Origin: Bolinopsis microptera
Lineage: Eukaryota > Ctenophora > Tentaculata > Lobata > Bolinopsidae
Direction of reading: 5' to 3'
Assembly (NCBI RefSeq): GCF_026151205.1
Contig: NC_087078.1
Span: 9,440,675-9,504,674 of the forward strand
Length of the DNA stretch: 64,000 nt
Shown here piece after piece: positions 49,385-60,380 of this stretch (positions are counted from its first letter, which is position 1; each line of letters starts with the position of its first letter). A model generated the notes under the pieces. The model ran no database searches. It was not told the DNA's origin and saw only the letters and a list, made by a program, of their open reading frames with translations. The translations under genes and the position numbers were made by a program.

Positions 49385-49900
49385 GTATGAAATGAAATGA
49401 AATGAGGTATTTATATCCCGCTCATATGATTAACCAACAACACAAGGAAGGTGGTTAACCATGTCAGAGCGGCTGACTGTGAGTGATGTGAGCAAATGTG
49501 TAAAAGTGAACTAAAGTATAACTCGTCATAAGGTAAAGACAAAATTAAAACATCTTTTATTGTAAACCACACTAAACTAAATAGAAGCAGAAACCATACA
49601 ATACATGTAGGTAAAATAAAGGTACAGTGACATAATCAGTCAAGAAAGAGACAGATCCTAGAAAGTTAGACATCAAGACATAAAATGGAGTGCGGTAAAA
49701 AATAGAAGCCAACGTGTCTTGCAAAGTGAAGACAATGGAAAGAAAAAACATCAGAACTGATTATATAAATGATTCTTTAACATTCGCTTGAAACAGTTGG
49801 TATCAGTAATACTTCTCAACATCAGCGGAAGAGAGTTCCATGCAACCGGTGCATGGCTTGAAAAACGTCTGTCATCAACTTTGGATCTTTTATTCTTTTA
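49385..49900 (-). mobile_element. LINE 3' end fragment
   Basis: On the minus strand 49751-~49895 encodes VDDRRFSSHAPVAWNSLP, then FKRMLKNHLYNQF and a stop, the usual C-terminus of LINE ORF2 proteins. A ~360 bp 3' UTR follows, ending in a short (TTCAT)n tail at ~49385-49405. The copy is strongly 5'-truncated. 49901-50069 is AT-rich spacer. Confidence 0.7.
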
Positions 49901-50069
49901 AAACAATTTAAAAAAATACCATCAGTGTATAATTACAGCGGGAGTTTTACAAGAGTTTTTTTTTCAGATCAACTATGCAGATAATCTATACTTGATATAG
50001 TACAAATATCGGCTTTCGAACAAGTAAAACCAAATTAAGAATATACCGCTGCTAGCAGCTCATTTTAAG

Positions 50070-53000
50070 TCAATCATCATCGTCGTTGTCAATATCGTTG
50101 TCATTTTCATCGTCATCATCATCATCTTTTTCGGATTCTTCACTTTCGCTTTCACTTTTCTCCTCTTCACTATTTTCACTTTCACTATCACTTTTATCTT
50201 CAGCTTGTTTATTTAATTGCTGGATAGCTCCGTCTTTTTTATCTTTGTTCTTGTCTTGGTCTTTGTTTTCCCCGTCAAGTTTATCTTTGTCCTTATTTTC
50301 GTCATCACTGCCTGCTTCGTCATCGAATATATCGTTGTCAAGCAATTCTCGTTCCAGCTGTTTGGCATCAAACCTAAAATCGCGTGTTTCAAATTAAATA
50401 TTCTGCGATATCATCACTCATCAGACTTATAAAAATCAAGCCTCAAAAGTTGACGAATTTTTACGGTTTATAAAAAAAAACCTTTAAAAAAATATTAATT
50501 AAGAGTCCATTATCAGCACTCTTACGTGGATTGAATGTTCTGGAGTTTTCGTCGGGCATCAGTTTTATTCCTCTTCAGTTGTTTCCGCAGCATAGGATCT
50601 TCTTTAGCGGGGTCTTTAGTAATGTCCACCTGGTCCATCAGATGAAACCCACCGTCCAACCTGAGTAAATGTGGAGTTATAGGACGTGAATCTTGACTAA
50701 TGATGGGTAGGCGATGTTAATTGTTTAACTAGCTATTAAAAGGAGCAGTTTGGACTTTGGAGCATATTAATATTATATTACTTTATAAGTATCTACGCCT
50801 GCAGTTAGTAGCCCAGTGATTATTTCAACAAGTACACATAAGGGGGACATAATTGTAATTCTGAGACTGATGTGCTGCATATTTTGTTAATATTACTCCA
50901 CTATCGTCAGTATTGTGCAATTCGTACAATAATTAAAATCTCTCACTCGATAATTGCTAAGGGTAAGGGTTACATAAGCTAAAGAATCGCACTCAACACC
51001 TGTTAAGGGGAGCGATTTTTATTATCATATTATACTTTTATTGTCCCGGTCATCAAAGCGTGATCTTTCTAAAATTTACGCAACATTTGTCAAGTTTATA
51101 CATGTGTTTTCGTCTTTCGCAAGAAAGTTGACCTTAAATGGCTTATTTTGCCACGATGCTAGGCCAGGTATTATCTAAAACAATAAGAAAATAAATAAAA
51201 GTTCGAATGTCAGGTGTAAACGTGAACAAATATTACTTCAGCTCAGTATTCTTTTAAGGTTGGGGCGAATGGGTGCCTTGAGAAAAATTGCTCTAAAAAG
51301 TTTCTCCCCGTCAGTTTCAGTCTGATAACTTTTTGGGTTGTTTGATTGACAACATATTCCTGAAGAGAAACCTACGTTAAGAATTTATTCACATAATATA
51401 TGTGTTATTAATTGGAATTCTTGCCCTTACTATCAACACTTGTTGAGAGGAGTGATATGTACTTAGTATTATATATCTTAGTATATTATATTATCGTATA
51501 ATCGTCCCGACGGTCGTCTAAGCTGGGTTTTCCGAAGAAAATGTACGTCGATCTCGCACTATTTTTCAATTCTATAATATCTTATTTGTTTTTGTCTTTC
51601 TGGCTCACGGAGAATTTACTTCGAATAACTTAATTACGACAATAATAGAGTATGAACAATCTAAGACAGAGAGATTAAATTTTTCTTAAATTTTCGGTAT
51701 AAACGTGAACAAATATTACTTCAGTTCCGTTTTTCTGTGTGACTGTATCTGAGATCCAGCGTCTAGGAACACTTGCTTGGCCAATGTTTTCACTTTTTTC
51801 TCCTTCATTGAAATTTTGCACTCTTTTAAACCCCGCTCGATCAGACGTCTGACATCCTGAATATCTGGAAATTTCTGAAAATATAATTAGGTTTAGGATT
51901 TATGCTATTAGTGGTAAATAAGCAGGATTTCATTTTACAATATTTAATTTCCAGCCAGATTAAACGGGTTTAATGGGTTAGGAAACCTGTCGTGCGTTGA
52001 GTCTTTCTTCAATATACTGGGATAAGACTGGAATGCCACAGTTAACTTTCACGTTGAAGTAGTAATGACAGTTTAGGTCACCTTGAACCTCTTCTAACTT
52101 TTGTAAAACCTTCCTATGTTTCTTCTTCAACTTTGCCTCCTGAAAACGTTGCCGGTTATTTAAATTAAATAATATAGGCTCAGTTGAACTATTTTGGGGG
52201 TGAAGAAAGTGAAAGCATTCTGGTTTCAGCACTGCACCTTGGTTCAAACACTATCAATTTTTAACATGCCATATAATATAGTGCGAAATTTGCTAATTTT
52301 CAGTATGTGAATTGTGATCGGTCCAACGGTCAATCCACGTGTTATGACATAACATCACGTATTAAACAATCATAACATGCAAACCTGTAGGTATAGATTA
52401 CCCCACTTGTCCATCTCTTCACAATCAATATCAGCCTCCTGGACAGCCTTGATCCGTCTGGCTAACCGGACTAGTTTCCGGCTCAGTTTCTCCACTTGTG
52501 CTACTTTCTGCTTGTACTCCTCCGACTCTTCGTCCACTTCCGGGTCAGGGTCATCTTGAAATATTTTGCTAGTCTCTCTTCAATCAATATTTAATTAATT
52601 TATTCAGCGCATTTAATTAATGTTTATATACATACTTGGAGATGTAGAGATAAGAAGAGAGAGCGACGCTGATTATAATTGTTCCTTAAATACTAACACA
52701 TATATTTAGAGATAAAATCATCAAAAGCATCTCACCTTCGCTCTCAGATTCCTTGTTCGGCTCACTATCGTCAGAGTCGCTAACCACGGTAATACGTGAG
52801 CTGCTAGGCTGTGCATCCATCTTAAAACAGGCTGGTATCTTAAATCCAGTCACTGCAGGTCCTGCAGGTTTCAAACTAACTCTCTTTTTCTCTGGCTCTT
52901 TGCTTTTATCCGGTTGGGGAGGGTTTAGAGATTGTACTGATAGCCTTTTAGGTTGTTCAGTATTTAGAGATTGTAATGATATCCTTTTAGGTTGTTCAGG

Positions 53001-54775
53001 ATTAAGAGATTGTAATGATATCCTTTTAGGTTGTTCAGTATTTAGAGATTGTAATGAAAGCCTTTTAGGTTGTTCAGGATTTAGAGATTGTAAATATGAT
53101 ATCCTTTTGGGTGGTTTAGGGAAGAAGATATTACTAACTGGATCAGTTGTTTTTGTTTTGTTTTCATCTTGTTTCATATCAGAAGGGGTTTCAGAAGGAG
53201 TTTCAGAAGGGGTTTCAGAAGGGGTTTCACATGGCATCACGTAATCTGGTCTCAAGGTAACTTCACGGGACTTGTTTTGAAGTGGACCAAGTTTAATCTC
53301 CACGTATTGCACATTCCCGGGTTTCACTGAGGTAATCATGCAGTCACGTGATGTCTCCTTAATAAACTCAATGCTTTTCTGGGATAACGAAATAGGAGTG
53401 TGCCGCTCGGGTCGTTCGTCACTCTCCATCTCGTAATTTGAGATATCCTCCTTTTCGACGAGACTCTGACTGGAGGGTATAGTCAAGTCATTAGGACCGA
53501 CTTCAGCACGTTCGTCCGTTTTTTGTTTTGCGGGGTTTGTATTTTGACCAACAACAAAAATAACAGAGTCAGATGATTCTTCTCCAGCTTCCATACGCGA
53601 TTCTTCAGTAGAAGTAGACACTTCGACATCATTAATGATAGTCAATGATTCGCCGCAATCAGGTTCGCTGTTAATTAGACCAACAATTTCTTCTCTTTGA
53701 TCTTCAACAGGAGGATCAATAATTTCTAACGAACCAGACACTGGAGTAGTTACGACCGTGTTCTGTTTTGTTGGGTTCGAATTCTGACCAACGATGAAAA
53801 TGACGGGGTCTGATGATTCTTCTTCAACTTCCCTCCTTGTTTCATCTTCAGAAGTAGACGCACCGGCTATAGTCAAGGATTCGCCACAATCAGTTTCCTT
53901 GTTGATAGGACTGACAACTGTATCTCCTTGATCGCCCTCATTTGGTTCAATTATCTCTAAAGAGTCAGACGTTGATGATTTGTGTCTCCTCTGTTTGATC
54001 TCCTGTTTCATTTCGGACAATTCACAAGAAACGTTTTCAGGAGCTGGCAGATTCTCGACAGCTTCCTCTGGTGGCGATGTTTCAGTCCCCAGCTCATGCA
54101 TGTTATCATTGAAAATTCTAACGGAATCCGATGTCGAACTCTTATCGCTGGAAGAATTGTCGGACTCTATCTCTGTAGCAGAGAGCAGTTCGGATGAGGT
54201 TGGGATATTTTGCTGAGTTTCAAGAGTTGCGATTATACAGGAGTATTTTAATAAGTCATCTCTGTTCAGAACATTTGTACTCAAGCTATTCCTTTCTTCC
54301 TCAGTATTCTCCTCATCGTGATCTTCTGTTTCTTCGCATTTTCCGGAATCTTTCTCCCTTTCAGTTTTATCTGATTTTCCTTCAGAAGAATTTTCTATAT
54401 TATCGGGATCAATTTCCTCCGCTTCTTCGGTGGTTGCATTCTTTTCCACTTTCCGTATTTTGTTCACTTTCATCTTCGTTCTTTTTATTAGAGGCAATAA
54501 TAGTGATATCTCCAATATTCCCAACACTCTCCGGAGAAGTTTCTTGAGCACACTTCGAAGGATCCATTTGTTTGCTTCCAACTTCACCGTAATCAGTGTC
54601 AGAAAGATCATTTGAGTCGCAGCCAGATTTAGAATTCTCGCTCTGATCGGTGGCGTCTATGTTTGTGGGGAAAGGAATTAAATCCTGGTCGATAAGAGGC
54701 GAGGACAAGTTGCTTGAAGACTTGGCTGCCGATGGAGAGGTCGCTTTCTCGTCACGTGGTATCGATATAGATGTC
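50070..54775 (-). CDS. DAXX: DAXX-like histone chaperone, C-terminal six exons
   Basis: Exons (complement): 52736-54775, 52385-52554, 51987-52139, 51720-51874, 50526-50660, 50070-50373, with consistent GT-AG sites and phases. DAXX deposits H3.3 with ATRX. The helical histone-binding region is clear across exons: EKLSRKLVRLARRIKAVQE, EAKLKKKHRKVLQKLEEVQG, IPVLSQYIEERLNARQ, KFPDIQDVRRLIERGLKE, QVFLDAGSQIQSHRK, DPMLRKQLKRNKTDARRKLQ. These align in order with the human HBD (RRIERLINK, FPDYGDVLRAV, DAFRDVGIRLQERR, DPVLARRLRENRS). The tail is Asp/Glu-rich. The large exon is Ser/Glu-rich with 13-residue repeats (QPKRISLQSLNPE) and SETP repeats. That exon needs one frame change near 54450: its 5' frame ends at TGA 54409, while the 3' frame fits the downstream exon. 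Indel or assembly error. Confidence 0.85.
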
Positions 54776-55115
54776 CTGGAACTGAAATAATACGATATTT
54801 AGTGAAATAGAGAAATTGACTTTTTATCGACCCCAAGTTTTCCGCCCGACAGAATTGTAGCCATGTTATTGATATTTTGATAACAATTGTGCAATGTTAT
54901 TAAACGAACTGGTACTACCATTTAACGTTTGTTATATGTTATACAATAGCGTTATGATCTTATGTTCAAACAATATCGTTACATGTAATACGATACAGCT
55001 AATTATACTTATTAGTCACACGAAAAGCCTCACAAGACCACTGTATGGTTATCACGGTGAAGTGACGAGGCTTTATTTAGCGCTATATAGAGAGTAAGAA
55101 TTCTTATAATAGTAT
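54776..55115. other. Intron DNA left of the tRNA gene
   Basis: Part of the large DAXX-like gene intron (54776-60380). No coding signal. Immediate 5' flank of tRNA-Leu. Confidence 0.5.
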
Positions 55116-55227
55116 GTCAGGATGGCCGAGTGGTCTAAGGCGCCAGACTCAAGAGTAATCTTGCATTCGTACGAATGAGCATTCTGGTCCACGAATGTGG
55201 GCGTGGGTTCAAATCCCACTTCTGACA
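55116..55227 (+). tRNA. tRNA-Leu(CAA) with intron
   Basis: The acceptor stem GTCAGGA pairs with TTCTGAC, discriminator A at 55227. The D-arm has TGGCCGAGTGGTCTAAGGC, the T-arm GGGTTCAAATCCC, and the anticodon stem-loop CCAGACTCAAG...TTCTGG with anticodon CAA at 55150-55152. A 28 nt intron (55154-55181) follows position 37, as in other animal tRNA-Leu(CAA) genes. A long variable arm fits Leu. A TTTT Pol III terminator lies at 55229-55232. It lies inside the DAXX-like gene's large intron, opposite strand. Confidence 0.96.
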
Positions 55228-55689
55228 CTTTTGCTGCACTGGTTAAGCACTCAAATTAAGTTAATCTGGAAATTTCAATACTTTCTGGGTGGAACCTCTT
55301 GTGGGTAATTTATAATTACAAATTATAATTACAATTATAATTACTAATTATCCCTGACAACAAGGAGCCTGTTGATGTCGTACAGACTTTTAGGATGCAC
55401 AAATTTTAAAATTTTTGTTATAACATAATATTATAATAATACATATAATATAAGTATTCATTCCATATTGTAAAAAATGTTCAAGAACTTACATAAAAAT
55501 TAAAACTGACTAGATTTCAGGATCTTGGTTTGGTTTGGTTGATTCGTTTCATACGTTTAGTCAAGAGCCGACGTTTCGAACACTTAAATTTGGGTACAGT
55601 TCTTTTTTAAATATTATTATATAATTATCAATCATGAAGACCATCGACACTGTCCGCGCAACCATAACAACGACATGCTAATTGGACAG

Positions 55690-57235
55690 CTACAAAGGAA
55701 TGCCAATTGAGCACTGAGCTGCAATAGTTAATTAAGTCACAGAAATGTGGCATTTTTAACATTATAGGGGGGGGGGGGGTGACATGTCTCCAATGTCTCC
55801 AATGTCTTTTGTCTTTTTTGAAAAGATAGGGTGCAGAGACAAGTCCTGGAGACATTGGAGACATTGGAGACACAGCTTTTGGAGACATTGGAGACATTGG
55901 AGACATTGGAGACAAAGCTTTTGGAGACATTGGAGACACTGGAGACGTAGATGTATGATTGGAGAAGGAGGAGGATCTAGGAGGAGGATGACCCAGGAGG
56001 AGGACTCAGGAGGAGAAGGAGGAGGATGAGGACTCAGGAAGAGGACTGAGGAGGACTGAGAAGGAGGAGGACTGAGGAGTACTGAGGAGGATGGCTGAGG
56101 AGGATGGCTGAGGAGGATGACTGAGAGGGAGGAGGAGGAGGAGGAAGAGGAAAAGGACTGAGGAGGAGGAGTAGGACTGAGGAGGAGAAGGAGGAGGACC
56201 TAGGAGGAGGACCCAGAAGGAGGACTCAGAAGGAGGAGGAGGAGAACTCAGGAAAAGGACTGAGAAGGAGGAGGACTCAGGAGTACTGAAGAGGATGACT
56301 GAGGAGGAGGAGGAGGAGGAGAAGGACTGAGGAGGAGAAGGAGAAGGTGGAGGAACTAGGAGGAGGATGAACCAGGAGGAGGACTCAGGAGGAAGAGGAG
56401 GAGGACTCAGGAGGAGGACTGAGAAGGAGGAGGACTGAGGAGAACTGAGGAGGAGGAGGATGAGGACTGAATAGGGGGGGGGACTGGGGGAGGACTGAGG
56501 AGGAGGGGGACTTGGGGAGGACTGAGGAGGAGGAGGAAGACTGACGAGAAAGATGAGGAGGAGGACTGAGGAGGAGGACTGATGATTGAGGAGGAAGAGG
56601 AGGAGGATGAAGAGGAGTAGGAGGACTCAGGAGGAGGAGGACTCAGGAGGAGGAGGACTCAGGAGGAGGAGGACTCAGGAGGAGGAGGAGAACGACTGAG
56701 GAGGACTGAGGAGGAAGAGGAGGAGGAGGAGGAGGAGGAGGAGGAGGAGGAGGAGGAGGCTGTGTCTCCAATGTCTCCAAAAGCTGTGTCTCTAATGTCC
56801 CCAATGTCCCAAATGTCCCCAATGTCTCCAATGTCTCCAAAAGCTGTGTCTCCAATGTCTCCAAAAGCTATGTCTCTAATGTCCCCAATGTCCCAAATGT
56901 CCCAAATGTCCCAAATGTCTCCAATGTCTCCAAAAGCTGTGTCTCCAATGTCTCCAATGTCTCCAATGTCTTTGTCTTTTTCGAAAAGATAAGGTGCGGG
57001 AGACATTGGAGACATGCCATTATAGTGCCTGACAACAATACATTTTATTTTGAGCAGTGCATTAGGGGGTATGTATATGGGTCACGTGGCTAATAGCCGG
57101 TACGTCTACGTCTGAGCATGCTCGGTTAATAGCTATACCAAAACTATGCCTGTAATGTCGAAAACGTTATTTTTTGTGTGTACCAATATGTTCGACTTCA
57201 AATGAACATGTCCAATGTCCATATACTTTTGAGGC
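55690..57235. repeat. Dispersed repeat copy split by the insertion
   Basis: 55690-55767 plus 57018-57235 together match 29840-30075: AAGTCACA, CATTATAGTGCCT, ACAACAATA, GAGCAGTGCAT, CACGTGGCTA, GTCGAAAACG and CAAATGAAC occur in the same order. The family is unidentified. Confidence 0.75.
55768..57017. mobile_element. G-capped insertion with purine-rich satellite, 1.25 kb, TSD CATTATAG
   Basis: Starts with 12 G, then TGACATGTCTCCAATGTC; ends with GACATTGGAGACATGC, the inverse but with the C-run reduced to one base. CATTATAG flanks at 55760-55767 and 57018-57025. Near both ends are tandem GGAGACATT units (opposite orientation left and right). The centre, 55950-56760, is a long GGA/GAGGACT purine tract. 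Short Met-Ser-Pro or poly-Pro frames are repeat artefacts. The uninterrupted target exists at 29883-29890. Confidence 0.88.
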
Positions 57236-57649
57236 GACATACTGCGTTTAAAGATACTTTTCAGCAGGATTACTGTAACTAAGACTTGGGCCAATGTTTA
57301 AACTTGGGCCAATGTTTAAACTTGGGCCGAAGTTACATCCTGGTTACGGTTACGATTCTCCAAAAACAATTCATATGAACATAACATTATTATGATGTAA
57401 TGTATCTAATATTCCCATTGTTAAGAACGATTATAAAGTCGAGGAATAGTAAACAACGGCATTCAACATGGCGCTCCAGGGTACCTCGTCATAATCGACA
57501 ATTACCCTCAATCTCATGCTCAAACAATGAAAATATGGAAATAAGCTCCGACTCTCATGCGCCTAGCACTAATTGCTGTGGAGAAATTATAAAAATAATA
57601 GGCCTGATCATCTCCTCTTCACATACCTGGACCAGTCAATCTCGTAATA

Positions 57650-57712
57650 GAACTCTCGTAATAGAACTCTCGTACTATAACTCTCGTAATATAACTCTCG
57701 TACTATAACTCT
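57650..57712. repeat. Short tandem repeat, ~15 bp unit
   Basis: About four to five copies of a unit reading CTCGTAATAGAACT or CTCGTACTATAACT in a row. A triplicated AACTTGGGCCAATGTTTA block lies nearby at 57285-57332. No gene in 57236-57918. Confidence 0.8.
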
Positions 57713-57918
57713 CAAGCTTAGTTTTATTTTCGTTACTCACACATACAGACATTTTGGAGACAGTATTTTCCTAAAGGGATAAGTATCAGTCGAATCTGTT
57801 AAATAAATCACACGAATCCGGGCCTCATGTGACTTTTTCATTACTTTTTCATTATATTCGATTAGTGGTAATCTTTCTTCGCTCTTATGAGTGGGTCGAT
57901 CATATAGTTTAATAGTTG

Positions 57919-58512
57919 GTGACGAAGTGTGAGTCTCCACTCAGTGTTTTAAAACAATTAGTTGTCGACGTTTCGGCAACATGCCTTTGTCATATGAAAC
58001 AAGCGCGTCACGGTCCATTGCGTGGTTAGATAAATTGATATATTATAATATATGTATAATTATATTGTTTTGTTGATATGTCGTGTAAGTCTGTGGAGTA
58101 GTAGCAAGAAGGTATCGTATACATTTTAATTTGTTCTCTTGATTATTTATTAATGATTCAAATTCTGTATTTTATGTAGGGTCGGCACCAATGTAATTAT
58201 GGTTTTACCACCGTGTTTTGGTTCAGCCGAAATTAATTTTACTATGATGTTTACATAATGTTTCTCACTCCAGCTGCAGTCTGGTAGTGTTGAGTCTCAG
58301 GAATATTTTTCTAGCTATCATTTTCCATGTTTTTGCCTCACAGGAGATATTGTGGTCTTTTCTAAATAAAACTGTAATGCATTTGTAACTGTAAAGTTTA
58401 TCTGAATTTTGAAATAATAGACAGGACCACAGGACGTTACAATAACTTACATTGCCGAAACGTCGATAACTAATTGTTTTGAAACACTGAGCGGAGACTC
58501 TCACTTCCTCAC
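57919..58512. mobile_element. 594 bp inverted-repeat element (MITE-like)
   Basis: 57919-57982 and 58450-58512 are inverted copies sharing GAGTCTCC, CTCAGTGTTT, AAAACAATTAGTT and CGACGTTTCGGCAA. The interior is AT-rich with no ORF. A flanking duplication is not evident. It lies just upstream of the receptor gene on the + strand. Confidence 0.65.
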
Positions 58513-58776
58513 TTAGGTTAAAATATAGTAGCGCCAGATCATATGACTTTTCCGTAGGTTTATTGTGAGTTCGTTATATTTGTTTAGTATATATGTTGAT
58601 AATAGAGTATAAGAGTAACGCAGACAAAAGTCGTGCGATTAAGTTTGCCTCTCTTATTTGCCACTGATGAATAAACGTGCAAAACGGGCATCATTTACAT
58701 CATGTCGGAATTATTCTATATCTTTAATTGTACCATGAAACTACTTGTTTGTTATTATCATCAAATTTCAGATAGG

Positions 58777-59937
58777 ATGGATAACTCATCCGCTCGGATT
58801 ACAACAAGTTGGAGTACAACAATTTCTGGATTCAACCCCGCTGTAGATGTGACCTACGGGTTCATCGTATGTCTGTGTTTCCTAATCGGAACAGTGGGCA
58901 ACATGGCCAGCTTCCTCTACTTCAAGGCACAGAAAAAAGACATTTCAAATTTTATCTATATGCTGATAACAGCCAACGACATACTGATCAGCATTACAGT
59001 ACTACCTGTAGGAATATCTCTTTGGTCAAGAAGACGGCCAGGTATTTTGTTTGGTAGCGAGATTGGTTGCGCGGCTTGGTGTTACGTGTGGAAGATAGGA
59101 GTTGATCTCAGTATATTCTTCGTGGTCTGCCTAGGAATAATGAGGACAACCGCACTGCTGAGACCTTTTAAACAGCAACAAAGAAAATATCTGATAATGG
59201 CAGTAATAACGTACTTAGCGATACGATTAACTATAGCAATAGTAATTCATATCAAACAAGAGGGTATGAGAGTAGTATTCAACCCCGTTTTTACACGCTG
59301 CGTTTTCAATACACCTATCACATACAACAGCACTCTTCTTCTTATATGGAATATCAGTGATTTCCTGTTCCACATAACTCCTCCAATCGTTGTCGCAACA
59401 AGTTGTGTAATATCAGCTGTGTTGCTGTTAAGAACCAATCAGCAAGTACGACAGACGGAGCTACAAAAGTCAAGAAACAGAGCAACATTAACCATTTTAC
59501 TGTTCGCTCTGCTCTATGGAGTGTGTAATGTCCCTGGTGCTGTTGTATTGGTGTTAGCAACATACGCTCATCACAGTGATAATAAGGAATGGCTCGTGAA
59601 TTTGAGCAGTTTTGATAAACAACAATACTTCATGTTTGCGATTTGTACTCTGCTGCTAGCAGCTAACTCTGCAGCTAACCCGATCCTTTATTTTTGGAGA
59701 ATGCCTGGGTTGAGAGATTTTATCAGAGGGACTTCGAGACTAAACAGAGTAATAAGGAGGCGTCCGAACAATGCTAATCAGCTTGAGTGGGGGCGTGAGA
59801 TCAGAGATGCCGGAATCAATGACAATCGATATTTACAAAGAGCTGCGACAATACTAGACCACTTATACAACTGTAGAAGAAACATTTTTGTAACAGAAGC
59901 TAACAAAATAAATAAATACTTGAAAGCATTGACCTGA
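58777..59937 (+). CDS. Rhodopsin-class 7TM receptor (orphan), nested in the DAXX-like gene intron
   Basis: About 386 aa from ATG 58777; an acceptor-like AAATTTCAG ends at 58771, so a 5' UTR intron is likely and the upstream in-frame ATG is less favoured. Seven hydrophobic segments run from FIVCLCFLIGTVGNMASFLYF (TM1, GN motif) to LLLAANSAANPILYFW (TM7, NPxxY-like). N-glycosylation site NSS is near the start. Cys in TM3 (GCAAWC) and ECL2 (TRCVFN) could pair. The DRY motif is replaced by GIMRTTA, which may alter G-protein coupling. The C-tail is basic. Ligand unknown. It is not closely related to the pair at 11-17 kb. Confidence 0.85.
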   Translation: MDNSSARITTSWSTTISGFNPAVDVTYGFIVCLCFLIGTVGNMASFLYFKAQKKDISNFIYMLITANDILISITVLPVGISLWSRRRPGILFGSEIGCAAWCYVWKIGVDLSIFFVVCLGIMRTTALLRPFKQQQRKYLIMAVITYLAIRLTIAIVIHIKQEGMRVVFNPVFTRCVFNTPITYNSTLLLIWNISDFLFHITPPIVVATSCVISAVLLLRTNQQVRQTELQKSRNRATLTILLFALLYGVCNVPGAVVLVLATYAHHSDNKEWLVNLSSFDKQQYFMFAICTLLLAANSAANPILYFWRMPGLRDFIRGTSRLNRVIRRRPNNANQLEWGREIRDAGINDNRYLQRAATILDHLYNCRRNIFVTEANKINKYLKALT

Positions 59938-59939
59938 TG

Positions 59940-60380
59940 TGACAAGCTTTTTGAGATGGGTATTATTTATCAGATGTTCATAGCATTGATTTATTATTAT
60001 TGAAAATATTACCTATCAATACCAATTAATTATTGTCTACTATATATTTTACTAAGTTTTGGATTGTTTTTGTCTAAACAGAGTTCCTTCGTATTCATAT
60101 CTTCATAAATTCCATTTAGGTATTTATGAAGATATTAAAGCGTTATATTTTTATACATTCAATGTTCGTACTATTTCTTTTTCAAAGTAAGTTTTAAGTA
60201 TTTACGTGATTCAGCGATTACGTGATTTTATGAGCCTATTATTCCAAGTTTTCGATCACAGACCCTCTTTTGCCGACACAGAATTCATAAAACGGAGCAT
60301 GATAATTTCAATTTGGTATTTTATGGGAAACTATCACTGCCTTAGATAGAAAATTAAAGATCACTAAAATCGAAATCTAC
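59940..60380. other. AT-rich intron / receptor 3' flank
   Basis: Likely 3' UTR of the receptor gene and remainder of the DAXX-like gene intron. Nothing else seen. Confidence 0.5.

Noticed and set aside
50086-50397. Ser-rich + strand ORF
   Set aside because: Complement of the Asp/Glu-rich DAXX-like tail.
52753-54547. + strand ORFs opposite the large Ser/Glu-rich exon
   Set aside because: Antisense shadows; composition and splice phases support the minus strand.
55628-57015. MSPMSP, GDIGDI and poly-Pro/Ser reading frames
   Set aside because: Translations of GGAGACATT and GGA satellite units in different frames.
58702-58776. Upstream start of the third receptor (MSELFYIF...)
   Set aside because: An acceptor AAATTTCAG ends at 58771 and the ATG at 58777 gives a typical short extracellular N-terminus; upstream codons look intronic.
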